Origin: Noviherbaspirillum aridicola | GTDB taxonomy: Bacteria > Pseudomonadota > Gammaproteobacteria > Burkholderiales > Burkholderiaceae_D | NCBI RefSeq assembly: GCF_019656455.1 | Contig: NZ_BPMK01000015.1 | Coordinates: forward strand, 1 to 64,000 | Reading direction: 5' to 3' | DNA: 64,000 nucleotides | Shown here: positions 25,063 to 36,429 of the stretch, piece after piece | Layout of the letters: each line of letters opens with the position of its first letter | How positions within the stretch are numbered: the first letter of the stretch is position 1 | Translations under genes and position numbers: made by a program | Notes under the pieces: generated by a model | What the model was told of the DNA's origin: nothing | The model's input: the letters and a program-made list of their open reading frames with translations, nothing else | The model's database searches: none

Positions 25063-26169
25063 TCAGGACAGCACTTTTTTCAGTGCGGCGATGAAGGCCT
25101 CGTTCTCTTCCGGCAGGCCGATGGAGATGCGCAACCACTGCGGCAGGCCGTAGCTGGCGACCGGCCGCACGATCACGCCCTGCTTGAGCAGGGCCAGATT
25201 GACGCGCGCGCCCGCGCCGTCGTCGTCGCCGACGCGCACCAGCACGAAGTTGCCGAACGACGGCACATACTCCAGGCCCATCGCTTCGAATGCCGCCGTC
25301 AGCTGGCGGTAGCCATCGGCATTGAGCCTGGCGCTGCGGGCAAGGAATTCCGTATCGTTGAGAGCGGCCACGGCCGCCGCCTGGGCCAGCGAGTTGACGT
25401 TGAAGGGCTGGCGGATGCGGTTGAGGAGGTCGGTCAGCGGCGGCTGCGCGATGGCGAAACCGACGCGCAGGCCCGCCAGGCCGTAGGCCTTGGACAGCGT
25501 GCGGGAGACGATCAGGTTCGGGTACTCGCGCACCCAGGCGATGGAGTCGTACTGCAGTTCGGGCGCCAGGTACTCGTTATAGGCCTCGTCCAGCACCACG
25601 ACGACGTTCGCCGGCACGCGCGCGAGGAAGGCCGCGATCTTTTCGGCCGGCAGGAAGGTGCCGGTCGGATTGTTCGGATTGGCGATGTACACAAGGCGCG
25701 TATCGGCGGCGATCGCAGCAGCCATCGCGTCGAGGTCGTGACCGTAGTCCTTCGCCGCCACCACGATGCCGCGGCCGCCCACCGCCTGGGTCGCGAGCGG
25801 ATAGACCGCAAACGAATACTGCGCGTACACCACCGATTCCCCCGGCTGCACCAGTGCATGCGCGGCGAGTTCGAGGATATCGTTGCTGCCGTTGCCAAGC
25901 GTGATCCAGTCCTGCGGCACGCCGTACCTGGCGCTGATCGCCTGCTTCAGCTCGAAGCCGTTGGCGTCCGGGTAGCGCGCCAGCTCGTCGAATGCAGCCT
26001 GCATCGCCCGCCTCGCCGATTCCGGCATGCCCAGCGGGTTCTCGTTCGACGCGAGCTTGACGATCTTCGCCTCATCGAGGCCGAACTCGCGCGCCACTTC
26101 CGAAATCGGCTTGCCAGCCTGATAGGGAGCGATTGCACGGACGTAATCGGGACCGAGTTGAATAGACAT
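25063..26169 (-). CDS. hisC: Histidinol-phosphate aminotransferase (aromatic/His branch)
   Basis: A 368-residue PLP aminotransferase. SRTLSKAYGLAGLRVG (about 220-235) carries the Schiff-base Lys, and NPNNPTG (about 160-166) is intact. Lying between pheA and tyrA, this copy probably transaminates phenylpyruvate and 4-hydroxyphenylpyruvate as well as imidazole acetol phosphate. A second hisC in the his operon is likely. It ends 2 bases before the GTG of tyrA. Confidence 0.94.
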   Translation of the reverse strand: MSIQLGPDYVRAIAPYQAGKPISEVAREFGLDEAKIVKLASNENPLGMPESARRAMQAAFDELARYPDANGFELKQAISARYGVPQDWITLGNGSNDILELAAHALVQPGESVVYAQYSFAVYPLATQAVGGRGIVVAAKDYGHDLDAMAAAIAADTRLVYIANPNNPTGTFLPAEKIAAFLARVPANVVVVLDEAYNEYLAPELQYDSIAWVREYPNLIVSRTLSKAYGLAGLRVGFAIAQPPLTDLLNRIRQPFNVNSLAQAAAVAALNDTEFLARSARLNADGYRQLTAAFEAMGLEYVPSFGNFVLVRVGDDDGAGARVNLALLKQGVIVRPVASYGLPQWLRISIGLPEENEAFIAALKKVLS

Positions 26170-26215
26170 GGGCGCTTTCCAAAAAGAGTGGCGCGGGACG
26201 ACGCCCGCGCGGTTT

Positions 26216-27292
26216 TCAATTCAGGCTGAGGGGATAGGAACCGAGGATCTTGAAGAAGGCGGAGTTCTGCCGCAGCTCGGCGAACGCGCGATCGACCTTT
26301 TCATCCTGCTGATGCCCTTCCACATCCACGTAGAAGTAGTAATCCCAGGTGCCGGTCCGGGCCGGACGCGACTCGAAACGGGTCATCGACACGCCGTGCG
26401 TGGCCAGCGGCGCCAGCAGGTTGTAGACGGCGCCGGCCTTGTTGGGTACCGCCAGCGCGAGCGACGTCTTGTCCTTGCCGCTCGCCCCCGGCTGCAGCCG
26501 GCCGATCACGACGAATCGCGTGCGGTTGTGCGGATCGTCCTGCACGTGCGCCTTGACCACGCCGAGGTTGTAGCGCTGCCCGGCGATCTCGCCGGCGATC
26601 GCGGCGGTGGTCGGATCGTCCGCCGCCATGCGCGCAGCTTCGCCGTTCGAGGCCACGGCGACGCGCTCGATGCCCGGGCAATTGAGATTGAGCCAGACCT
26701 GGCACTGGGCCAGCGTCTGTGAATGCGCGCAGATGCGCCGGATGCCGTCCATCGTGCCGCTCTTCGTCATCAGGCTGTGATGGACGGGAATCGACACCTC
26801 GCCACTGATCGACAGCGTCGTCTGCAGCAGCAGATCGAGCGTGCGGTTGATCGCGCCTTCGCTTGAATTCTCGACCGGCACCACGCCGAAATCGGCGGTG
26901 CCCGCCTCGGTCGCGCGGAACACTTCATCGATCGATGCGCAGGGCAGTCCCTCGATCGCGTGGCCGAACTGCTGGTACACCGCCTGTTCGCTGAAGGTGC
27001 CCGGCGGCCCGAGATAGGCCACCACCACGCGGCGCTCCAGCGCACGGCAGGAAGACATGATCTCGCGGAAGATGGTCTGCACGTCGGCGGCAACCAGCGG
27101 GCCGGGATTCATGTCCGCGACCTTGCGCAGGACCTGCGCCTCGCGCTCCGGCCGGAACACCGGCGCGTTGGTTTCGGCCTTCACATGTCCGACCTGCTCC
27201 GCGACCCGCGCGCGCCGGTTCAGCAGCTCGAGAATCTGCGCGTCGATCGAATCGATCTGTTCGCGCAGCGGTTTGAGTTTATCGTCGCTCAT
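26216..27292 (-). CDS. pheA: Bifunctional chorismate mutase / prephenate dehydratase (P-protein)
   Basis: A 358-residue protein. An AroQ-type chorismate mutase occupies about 1-90. The prephenate dehydratase domain (about 95-275) begins LGPPGTFSEQA and contains the NRTRFVVI catalytic TRF. The C-terminal ACT domain (about 285-358) carries FESRP, the phenylalanine-binding motif. It makes phenylpyruvate from chorismate and is probably feedback-inhibited by Phe. It follows serC by 16 bases. Confidence 0.97.
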   Translation of the reverse strand: MSDDKLKPLREQIDSIDAQILELLNRRARVAEQVGHVKAETNAPVFRPEREAQVLRKVADMNPGPLVAADVQTIFREIMSSCRALERRVVVAYLGPPGTFSEQAVYQQFGHAIEGLPCASIDEVFRATEAGTADFGVVPVENSSEGAINRTLDLLLQTTLSISGEVSIPVHHSLMTKSGTMDGIRRICAHSQTLAQCQVWLNLNCPGIERVAVASNGEAARMAADDPTTAAIAGEIAGQRYNLGVVKAHVQDDPHNRTRFVVIGRLQPGASGKDKTSLALAVPNKAGAVYNLLAPLATHGVSMTRFESRPARTGTWDYYFYVDVEGHQQDEKVDRAFAELRQNSAFFKILGSYPLSLN

Positions 27293-27308
27293 ATGTCCAC
27301 TGGGCCGC

Positions 27309-28408
27309 CTAGCCGTGCTGCTTCTCGAAATCCTTCATGTAATCGACCAGCGCCTGCACGCCTTCGATGGGCATCGCGTTGTAGATCGACGCGCGCATGC
27401 CGCCGACCGACTTGTGGCCCTTGAGCTGCAGCAGGCCGCGCGCCCTGGCGCTGGCGAGGAAGGCATCGTTGAGGCTTTCATCGGCGAGGAAGAACGGTAT
27501 GTTCATCCGGGAGCGGCAATCGACGGCGACCTGGTTGCTGTAGAAACCGGTGGCATCGAGATAGTCGTACAGCAGCGCCGCCTTGGCGATGTTGCGCTTT
27601 TCCATCTCGGCCACGCCGCCCTGGCGCTTGAGCCACTGAAACACGAGGCCGGCGATATAGATCGCATAGGTCGGCGGGGTGTTGTACATCGAATTGTTGT
27701 CGGCAACCGTCTTCCAGTCGAAGGCGGACGGACAGATCGACAGCGCCTGGCCGAGCAGGTCCTCGCGCACGATCACCAGCGTCAGGCCGGCCGGCCCGAT
27801 GTTCTTCTGCGCACCGCCGAATATCACGCCGTAGCGGGAGACGTCGATCTGGCGCGACAGGATGTGCGAGGACATGTCGGCCACCAGCGGCGCGCCGCCG
27901 GTTTCCCCCGCCACGTCGGGCGTGAAATGAAACTCGACGCCATGGATCGTTTCATTAGTGCAGACGTGCACATAGGCGGCGTCGCGCGAGAGCTTCCAGC
28001 TGTCCCGCGGCGGGATCGTGTGGAACTGATCGCCTTCCGACGAGGCGGCCACGTTGACGTTGCAGTATTTCTTCGCCTCCTTGATCGACTTGCCCGACCA
28101 GGAACCGGTATGGATGAAATCCACGGTGGCCGGCTGCGGCTTGCGTCCCACCAGGTTCATCGGCACCACGGCGTTTTCGCCGATGCCGCCTCCCTGCAGG
28201 AACAGGATGCGGTAATTCGCCGGGACCGCCAGCAACTCGCGCAGGTCGCGCTCGGCGGCGTCGAAGATGGACTGGAATTCCTTGCCGCGGTGGCTCATCT
28301 CCATCACCGACATGCCGCTGCCCTGCCAGTCCAGCATCTCTTCCGCCGCCTGCTTCAGGACTTCCTGCGGCAGCATGGCCGGTCCGGCCGAGAAGTTATA
28401 GACACGCG

Positions 28409-28412
<4 letters not shown>
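27309..28412 (-). CDS. serC: Phosphoserine aminotransferase
   Basis: A 367-residue class V aminotransferase of serine and pyridoxal-phosphate synthesis. It starts with [11 protein letters not shown] and has the PLP Lys in [12 protein letters not shown] (about 195-206). Its start codon overlaps the gyrA stop (ATGA at 28409-28412), so it is translationally coupled to gyrA. Confidence 0.97.
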
Positions 28413-31021
<2,609 letters not shown>

Positions 31022-31240
31022 TGCGAGTCGGCTCTTCTCGGATGTCGTTGACAGGAGGGCGGGGCGCGCATATAGCAGAAAGGCGCCGCCAAACATTGGA
31101 TTCTAGCATGCAGCCCCTCGCCTCCCCTCATTGGAGATCGGGCAAGGACGCCTCAACAAAAATGGGGCAAGATTCGCCGAATTATGCTTAAATAAACATT
31201 TCGCTGCGTCAATTTTTTGCGCGCCCAGTTCTCATACTCG

Positions 31241-31912
31241 ATGAGTAAAGTTCTCGCCCTTGCGCTGCTGGCCGTTACCACAGCGCATGCACAAGAAGCA
31301 TTGACCGACATTCCGGCCAGATCGCCGGCCAGCGCCTATCTGCAGGACGGGCGCGGCATCGTCGCGCGCAGCGGCACCGGCCTGTGCTGGCGAAGCGGCA
31401 CGTGGACGCCTGCGGATGCCGTTCCTGGCTGCGACGGCGAACTGCTGCCGCCGATCGCCAACCCGATCGCACCGCCACTGGTCACGGCGCCGCCCGCCCC
31501 GGCCGCGCCCGTCCCGGTGGCTCCGGTGCCTTGCGATTTCTCCTACACACTGGCCGGCGACGGCGCATTCGCCTCCGGCCAAGCCAGCCTGAATGCCGCC
31601 GCCCGCGCCAGGCTCGACCGCGAGCTGATGCCGCGGCTCGCGGAATGCGGCAAGATCGCCGCCATTCTCGTTACCGGCCATACGGACAGACTGGGCAAGC
31701 GTGCGGCCAACCAGGCACTCTCCGAGCGCCGCGCCGCGGCAGTGGCCGACTATCTGAAGGCCAGCGGAGTGACTGCGCCGATCGAGCGTCGCGGGGCCGG
31801 TTCGTCGGCAGAGGTCCAGACCTGCAGCGCCCGCCAGCCATCGGCGAAGTTGCGGCAGTGCCTCGCGCCAAACCGCCGGGTCGTCATCGAGGTCCGGGGA
31901 ACAAGTAAATAA
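31241..31912 (+). CDS. OmpA-family outer-membrane protein, diverged paralogue
   Basis: A 223-residue protein with a signal peptide (about 1-18). The N-terminal block SAYLQDGRGIVARSGTGLCW (about 31-50) and [15 protein letters not shown] are shared with the ompA gene downstream. A Pro/Ala linker (about 72-97) precedes an OmpA C-terminal peptidoglycan-binding domain with GHTDRLG and PNRRVVIEV. It has extra Cys residues (about 100, 130, 197, 208) that the downstream copy lacks. Tandem duplication with divergence is likely. It is divergent from gyrA. ATG 31241 opens the signal peptide; an upstream ATG at 31217 adds eight residues. Confidence 0.82.
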   Translation: MSKVLALALLAVTTAHAQEALTDIPARSPASAYLQDGRGIVARSGTGLCWRSGTWTPADAVPGCDGELLPPIANPIAPPLVTAPPAPAAPVPVAPVPCDFSYTLAGDGAFASGQASLNAAARARLDRELMPRLAECGKIAAILVTGHTDRLGKRAANQALSERRAAAVADYLKASGVTAPIERRGAGSSAEVQTCSARQPSAKLRQCLAPNRRVVIEVRGTSK

Positions 31913-32167
31913 ACGACAAGATTGCGTCAAAACAGGGTTCTTGCAAAAACGCCAGAAATTTTTCAGGCAACGTTGCAAAAACGAGACGAAGGGCTAAAAA
32001 CGCCCCACGATTGATTAGGCAGTAATAGATGTAGCACAAGCGTATGGCAAAATGTAGTTAATGAAAAGATCATTGCAGATGAACAACCTGCGAAAAAATG
32101 ATCTAATAACAGTTGAAGTCATCTGTTGCGCAGTTTATCTGCGGATATATCAACCAAGAGGAAAAAT

Positions 32168-32809
32168 ATGAATAAATTAGCAAAACTCGTCTTTGCTGCG
32201 TCCGCAGTGGTGTCGTTCTCGGCTTCGGCCCAGCAGGATATCCAGGCCAGGACCCCGAACAGCGCATACCTGCAGGATTCCCGCGGTGTCGTCGCCCGCA
32301 GCCCGTTCGGCCTGTGCTGGAGGACCGGCACCTGGACCCCGGCTGACGCGGTCGGCGGCTGCGACGGCGAGATCGCCAAGCCGGTCGCTGCTCCGGTTGC
32401 CGCTCCGGCCCCGGCTCCGGCACCCGCACCGGCTCCGGCACCTGCGCCGACTTCCGAAAAAGTCACCTTCGCTGCCGACACCTTCTTCGACTTCGACAAG
32501 GCTGTGCTGAAGCCGGACGGCAAGGCCAAGCTGGATGACCTGGCATCGAAGCTGCAAGGCATGAACCTGGAAGTCGTGATCGCCGTTGGCCACACCGACT
32601 CCATCGGTTCCGACTCCTACAACCAGAAGCTGTCGGTCCGCCGCGCTGAAGCCGTCAAGGCCTACCTGGTTTCCAAGGGCGTCGAAGCCAACCGTGTCTA
32701 CACCGAAGGCAAGGGCGAGAAGCAGCCGGTCGCCGACAACAAGACCGCTGCTGGCCGCGCCAAGAACCGTCGCGTGGAAATCGAAGTGGTGGGTACCCGT
32801 ACCCGCTAA
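32168..32809 (+). CDS. ompA: OmpA-family outer-membrane protein
   Basis: A 213-residue protein with signal peptide 1-21, a conserved N-terminal block [20 protein letters not shown], an Ala-Pro repeat linker (about 75-96) and an OmpA_C domain (about 105-205). The OmpA_C domain has [22 protein letters not shown] and NRRVEIEV, which bind peptidoglycan. There is no eight-strand beta-barrel, as is usual for this betaproteobacterial type. Codon use is strongly biased and the gene has AGAGG before its start, a 255-base AT-rich leader and a strong terminator, all signs of very high expression. Confidence 0.92.
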   Translation: MNKLAKLVFAASAVVSFSASAQQDIQARTPNSAYLQDSRGVVARSPFGLCWRTGTWTPADAVGGCDGEIAKPVAAPVAAPAPAPAPAPAPAPAPTSEKVTFAADTFFDFDKAVLKPDGKAKLDDLASKLQGMNLEVVIAVGHTDSIGSDSYNQKLSVRRAEAVKAYLVSKGVEANRVYTEGKGEKQPVADNKTAAGRAKNRRVEIEVVGTRTR

Positions 32810-32827
32810 TCGCACCACGCTGCGAAC

Positions 32828-32853
32828 AACCCCGCTTCGGCGGGGTTTTTTTA
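32828..32853 (+). terminator. Rho-independent terminator of ompA
   Basis: CCCCGC, a TTCG loop and GCGGGG are followed by seven T, 18 bases past the ompA stop. It is a classical strong terminator. Confidence 0.95.
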
Positions 32854-32909
32854 TGCGCCGCTTCGGAGCAGGGAGGCGGCAATCCTCCATTCACGCTATC
32901 ATCACGGCC

Positions 32910-33605
32910 ATGAACGCCGATCCGATCGAACTCCAGAAATTCAGCGAACTCGCCCACCGGTGGTGGGACCCCACCTCCGAATTCCGTCCTCTGCACGAAA
33001 TCAATCCGCTCCGTCTCGAGTGGATCAATGCCCGTGCGCCGCTTGCGGGCAGGAACGTGCTCGACATTGGTTGCGGCGGCGGCATTCTTGCCGAATCGAT
33101 GGCGAAGAAAGGGGCCAACGTCACCGGCATCGACCTGTCGGAGAAGGCGCTCAAGGTTGCCGACCTCCACAGCCTCGAGTCCGGCGTGCAGGTTCGTTAC
33201 GAGCTTGTGTCCGCCGAAGACATGGCGGCGCGCGAGCCCGGCAGCTTTGATGTCGTGACCTGCATGGAGATGCTGGAGCATGTCCCCGACCCCGCCGCGG
33301 TGGTGGCCGCATGCGCCCGCCTGGTCAAACCCGGCGGCCATGTATTTTTCTCGACCATCAACCGCAATCCCAAGGCTTACCTGTTCGCGGTGATCGGTGC
33401 GGAATATCTGCTGCGGCTGCTGCCCAAGGGGACGCACGACTACGCCAAGTTCATCACCCCCGCCGAACTCTCCGGCTACGCGCGCCGCGCCGGGCTGCAG
33501 GTCGACGGGCTCAAGGGAATGACCTACAACCCCCTGACCAAGATCTATTCGCTCAACCAGGACACCGACGTCAACTACCTGGTTGCCTGCTCCCTTCCAC
33601 GCTGA
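32910..33605 (+). CDS. ubiG: Ubiquinone biosynthesis O-methyltransferase UbiG
   Basis: A 231-residue SAM-dependent methyltransferase that performs both O-methylation steps of ubiquinone synthesis. It opens with [15 protein letters not shown]-like sequence. The SAM motif is [16 protein letters not shown] (about 49-64), and [10 protein letters not shown] (about 119-128) is typical of UbiG. The length is normal. gph follows at once, a common ubiG-gph pair. Confidence 0.96.
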   Translation: MNADPIELQKFSELAHRWWDPTSEFRPLHEINPLRLEWINARAPLAGRNVLDIGCGGGILAESMAKKGANVTGIDLSEKALKVADLHSLESGVQVRYELVSAEDMAAREPGSFDVVTCMEMLEHVPDPAAVVAACARLVKPGGHVFFSTINRNPKAYLFAVIGAEYLLRLLPKGTHDYAKFITPAELSGYARRAGLQVDGLKGMTYNPLTKIYSLNQDTDVNYLVACSLPR

Positions 33606-33618
33606 TCGTTTCCATCAA

Positions 33619-34290
33619 GTGACCCTCGCATTGTCCGCGCCGCGCGCGATTCTTTTCGACCTTGACGGCACGCTCGCCGATACCGCCCCCGACCTGGGCG
33701 GCGCCATCAACCGTGTGCGCCGGGCGCGCGGCCTCGAGCCCACACCCTACGAGCGGCTGCGCCCGGTCGCGTCGGCCGGTGCACGAGGCCTGATCGGGGC
33801 CGCCTTCGGCCTGCGTCCGGAGGATGAGGGCTATGAGCTCCTGCGTACCGAATTCCTGGCGGCGTATGAGAAGGACATCGCCCTTGAGTCGCGCCTTTTC
33901 GATGGCGTCGAAGCCCTGCTTGCGCGCCTCGAGGCACTCGGCATTGCCTGGGGCATCGTGACCAACAAGGCTGCCCGACTGACGGACCGGCTGACACCGC
34001 TGATCGGACTCGGGCATGCCGCATGCACGGTGTCCGGAGATACCACGCCGCATGCGAAACCGCATCCCGCCCCTCTGCTGGAAGCAGCGCGACGGATAGC
34101 CGTGCGTCCCGAGGACTGCTGGTACGTCGGCGACGACTTGCGCGACATACAGGCCGGCAAGGCTGCAGGCATGGCGACCTTCGCCGCCGGCTGGGGTTAC
34201 TGCGGCAATGTCGAGCCGGCGACCTGGGAGGCGGATGCGATTATCGCTAGTCCGCTAGATCTGCTCGAATTTATTCGTCCGGGTACTTGA
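33619..34290 (+). CDS. gph: Phosphoglycolate phosphatase (HAD family)
   Basis: About 223 residues. The HAD motif I is ILFDLDGTLADT (nucleophile Asp about 14), motif II is the Thr of VTNK, and motif IV is YVGDDLRD. It removes 2-phosphoglycolate formed by oxygenase or DNA repair reactions. The start is uncertain: GTG 33619 follows the ubiG stop closely; ATG 33583 in the same frame would overlap ubiG by 23 bases and add 12 residues. Confidence 0.9.
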   Translation: MTLALSAPRAILFDLDGTLADTAPDLGGAINRVRRARGLEPTPYERLRPVASAGARGLIGAAFGLRPEDEGYELLRTEFLAAYEKDIALESRLFDGVEALLARLEALGIAWGIVTNKAARLTDRLTPLIGLGHAACTVSGDTTPHAKPHPAPLLEAARRIAVRPEDCWYVGDDLRDIQAGKAAGMATFAAGWGYCGNVEPATWEADAIIASPLDLLEFIRPGT

Positions 34291-34294
34291 AGGA

Positions 34295-34325
34295 CTGACG
34301 AAGGGCCCTATATCGGGAGTACAAT
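34295..34325 (+). promoter_or_regulatory. Probable sigma-70 promoter of ssrA
   Basis: TACAAT (34320-34325) matches the -10 consensus in five of six bases. CTGACG (34295-34300) is a reasonable -35 with a slightly long 19-base gap. The mature tmRNA 5' end is at 34338, leaving room for a short precursor leader removed by RNase P. Confidence 0.45.
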
Positions 34326-34337
34326 AGCGTCAGCTTT

Positions 34338-34714
34338 GGGGACGACCTGGTTTCGACAGGGGTTGCAAAGCAGCGCAGGGCATACCGAGGACTGGTCACC
34401 TCGTAAATCCATCCAGATAGCAATAAATGCTAACGACGAAAATTACGCTCTCGCAGCGTAAACCACTAGAAACTTAATAACTTTCTAGCTCTACACCGTC
34501 TCGTCCCTGGGGCGGGCTGGCAACAGCAGTAGAGTCATTTACAGGGAATCGCGTTACTTCGGGTCACTTGGAGTAGCGTTAAATTTAGGTGACTCGCTGT
34601 GTCGAAGCGTGTGCGTCCGCGTCGGCATGGTTAAAACCAATTGGCAGCACTAAGTATGTAGAACTGTCTGTAGAGGGCTTCTGGACGCGGGTTCGATTCC
34701 CGCCGTCTCCACCA
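34338..34714 (+). ncRNA. ssrA: Transfer-messenger RNA (tmRNA)
   Basis: A 377-base tmRNA that rescues stalled ribosomes. The 5' end GGGGACGACCTGGTTTCGACA and the 3' end with the T-arm GGTTCGATTCCC and encoded CCA form the tRNA-like domain. The tag reading frame at 34429-34461 encodes ANDENYALAA followed by TAA, the betaproteobacterial form. It is one piece, not the permuted two-piece type found in some other lineages. It follows gph by 47 bases. Confidence 0.98.
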
Positions 34715-34722
34715 GAATTCAC

Positions 34723-34748
34723 ATAAGCCTCCGGCAACGGAGGCTTAT
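34723..34748. terminator. Hairpin 1 after ssrA (bidirectional)
   Basis: ATAAGCCTCCG and CGGAGGCTTAT form a perfect 11-bp stem closed by a GCAA tetraloop, starting 8 bases after the tmRNA CCA end. There is no long U tract. Its stem core GCCTCCG/CGGAGGC is reused in the next two hairpins. Confidence 0.6.
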
Positions 34749-34762
34749 CCATTTGATGCCTG

Positions 34763-34780
34763 GCCTCCCGCAACGGAGGC
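34763..34780. terminator. Hairpin 2 after ssrA
   Basis: GCCTCC and GGAGGC form a 6-bp stem with loop CGCAAC. It is a slightly decayed copy of hairpin 1 in the ssrA-metY convergent gap. Confidence 0.45.
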
Positions 34781-34795
34781 TTACCTGTCTGACAT

Positions 34796-34819
34796 CAGGC
34801 CTCCGGAAGCGGAGGCCTG
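34796..34819. terminator. Hairpin 3, next to the metY stop
   Basis: CAGGCCTCCG and CGGAGGCCTG form a perfect 10-bp stem with a GAAG loop, 12 bases past the metY stop codon on the minus strand. It probably ends metY transcription, though without a strong U run. Confidence 0.55.
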
Positions 34820-34831
34820 TTCATTTCCACT

Positions 34832-36103
34832 TCAGACCTGGCGCAGTGCCTGCTCGAGGTCTTCCAGCAGATCGTCGATGTGTTCGATGCCGATGGACAG
34901 CCGCACGGTGTCTTCGGTGACGCCTGCCTTCGCCAGTTCTTCGGGATTGAGCTGACGATGGGTGGTCGATGCCGGATGGCAGGCGAGGGATTTTGCGTCG
35001 CCGATGTTGACCAGTCGCGTGAAAAGCTGGAGTGCGTCCTGGAGACGCGCCCCGCCCTCGCGGCCCCCGGTGACGCCGAAGGTCAGCACGCCTGAAGGGC
35101 GGCCGCCGAGATATTTTTGTGCGAGCGCATGGTCGCGGTGCTCGGGCAGGCCTGCATAGTTGACCCACTTCACCTTTTCATGTCCCTCCAGGAAGCGGGC
35201 AACGCGCAACGCATTCTCGGTGATGCGTTCCATGCGCAGCGCCAGCGTTTCCACGCCCTGCAGGATCAGGAAGGCGTTGAACGGCGAGATGGCGCCGCCG
35301 GTATTGCGCAAGGGGACGACCCGGGCGCGTCCGATGTAGGCGGCCGCGCCGAGCGCTTCGGTGTAGACCACGCCGTGGTACGAGACGTCGGGCTCGTTGA
35401 GGCGCGGGAAGCGCTGCTTGTGATCGGCCCAGGGGAATTTGCCGGAGTCGACGATGGCGCCGCCGATGGAGTTGCCATGGCCGCCCAGGTATTTGGTGAG
35501 CGAGTGGACGACGATGTCGGCGCCGTGCTCGAAGGGGCGCAGCAGATAGGGCGTGGCGACCGTGTTGTCGACGATCAGGGGCACACCGTGGCGGTGCGCG
35601 ATGTCGGCGATGGCCTGGATGTCGGTGATGTTGCCGAGCGGGTTGCCGATGGATTCCACGTACACGGCCTTGGTGCGCTCGTCGATCAGCCGCTCGAAGG
35701 ATGCGGGCTCGCGATAGTCGGCGAAGCGGGTCGTGATGCCGAACTGCGGCAGGGTATGGGCGAAGAGATTGTAGGTGCCGCCGTAGAGGGTGGCGGCGGA
35801 GACGATATTGTCGCCGGCCTCGGCGATGGTCAGGATCGCATAGGTGATCGCGGTCTGGCCGGAGGCCAGCGCAAGCGCGCCCACGCCGCCCTCGAGCGCG
35901 GCGATGCGCTGCTCGAGCACGTCCTGCGTCGGGTTCATGATGCGCGTGTAAATGTTGCCGGGCACCTTCAGGTCGAACAGGTCGGCGCCATGCTGGGTAT
36001 TGTCGAAAGCATAGGACACCGTCTGATAGATCGGCACCGCGACCGCGCGCGTCGTTGGGTCGGGCTTGTAGCCCCCGTGTACTGCTATCGTCTCAAGCTT
36101 CAT
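34832..36103 (-). CDS. metY: O-acetylhomoserine sulfhydrylase (MetY)
   Basis: A 423-residue Cys/Met-metabolism PLP enzyme that makes homocysteine directly from O-acetylhomoserine and sulfide. The PLP Lys is Lys204 in [18 protein letters not shown]-like and [20 protein letters not shown] (about 54-73) are typical, and the 423-residue length fits MetY rather than MetB/MetZ. GGGAGG lies close before the ATG. A 15-base palindrome upstream may bind a LysR-type regulator. It is the first of two sulfur-assimilation units on this strand. Confidence 0.95.
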   Translation of the reverse strand: MKLETIAVHGGYKPDPTTRAVAVPIYQTVSYAFDNTQHGADLFDLKVPGNIYTRIMNPTQDVLEQRIAALEGGVGALALASGQTAITYAILTIAEAGDNIVSAATLYGGTYNLFAHTLPQFGITTRFADYREPASFERLIDERTKAVYVESIGNPLGNITDIQAIADIAHRHGVPLIVDNTVATPYLLRPFEHGADIVVHSLTKYLGGHGNSIGGAIVDSGKFPWADHKQRFPRLNEPDVSYHGVVYTEALGAAAYIGRARVVPLRNTGGAISPFNAFLILQGVETLALRMERITENALRVARFLEGHEKVKWVNYAGLPEHRDHALAQKYLGGRPSGVLTFGVTGGREGGARLQDALQLFTRLVNIGDAKSLACHPASTTHRQLNPEELAKAGVTEDTVRLSIGIEHIDDLLEDLEQALRQV

Positions 36104-36164
36104 GCTTCCTCCCGTTTAACGCGTCGAGCATAGAGAGCCCGCCGCGAGCTGCGAAACGAATATT

Positions 36165-36179
36165 TTGGCATATCGCCAA
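36165..36179. promoter_or_regulatory. Palindrome upstream of metY
   Basis: TTGGC-ATATC-GCCAA is a 15-base dyad centred about 69 bases before the metY start. Size and T...A ends fit a LysR-type site (MetR or CysB class), but the regulator is not identifiable from the window. Confidence 0.35.
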
Positions 36180-36313
36180 CTGGCCAGGCGTTATCGCGGC
36201 CGATGGAAACGGCGGCCATTACCCTCTTTCGCATCCTGCCTGGACGGCCCCCTGCATGGCACCCGCAATTCGCCATTGCTTATTGCTTCGGCGGATAAGC
36301 ATCGGGACGAGTG

Positions 36314-36412
36314 TCAGCGACGGTCGTCGTCCGGATGCGGCAAGGGGCGCAGCAGGGCGAGGACCACGACCAGACCCGCGCCGATGGTTGTGATGATGTC
36401 GATCAGGTCCAT
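36314..36412 (-). CDS. 32-residue predicted membrane peptide at the end of the sulfonate operon
   Basis: A very short reading frame whose start is preceded by GGGAGGTG six bases upstream, the best ribosome-binding site in this operon. The peptide begins MDLIDIITTIGAGLVVVLAL, a single hydrophobic helix, and ends LRPLPHPDDDRR, a Pro-rich, acidic then basic tail. It starts 17 bases past the permease stop codon. No homologous family is known to me. It may be a small subunit or regulator of the ABC importer, or a chance frame; the strong ribosome-binding site favours translation. Confidence 0.5.
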   Translation of the reverse strand: MDLIDIITTIGAGLVVVLALLRPLPHPDDDRR

Positions 36413-36429
36413 GTCACACCTCCCTGCGC

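Noticed and set aside
22079-25153. A 1024-codon open frame on the plus strand
   Set aside because: It lies fully antisense to aroA, tyrA, cmk and part of hisC. Its composition is the repetitive Arg/Ala/Gly/His-rich type made by high-GC DNA, and it has no domain or ribosome-binding site.
32390-32450. GCTCCGG/GCACCGG tandem repeat
   Set aside because: It is the coding sequence of an Ala-Pro linker in OmpA, low-complexity but in frame and expected in this family.
34585-34773. A 62-codon minus-strand frame over the end of ssrA
   Set aside because: It is the complement of the tRNA-like domain of tmRNA and its terminator hairpin.
34723-34819. Repeated GCCTCC/GGAGGC units as a possible CRISPR array
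   Set aside because: Only three short hairpin units with unequal spacers and no cas genes. Each unit is its own inverted repeat, as terminators are.
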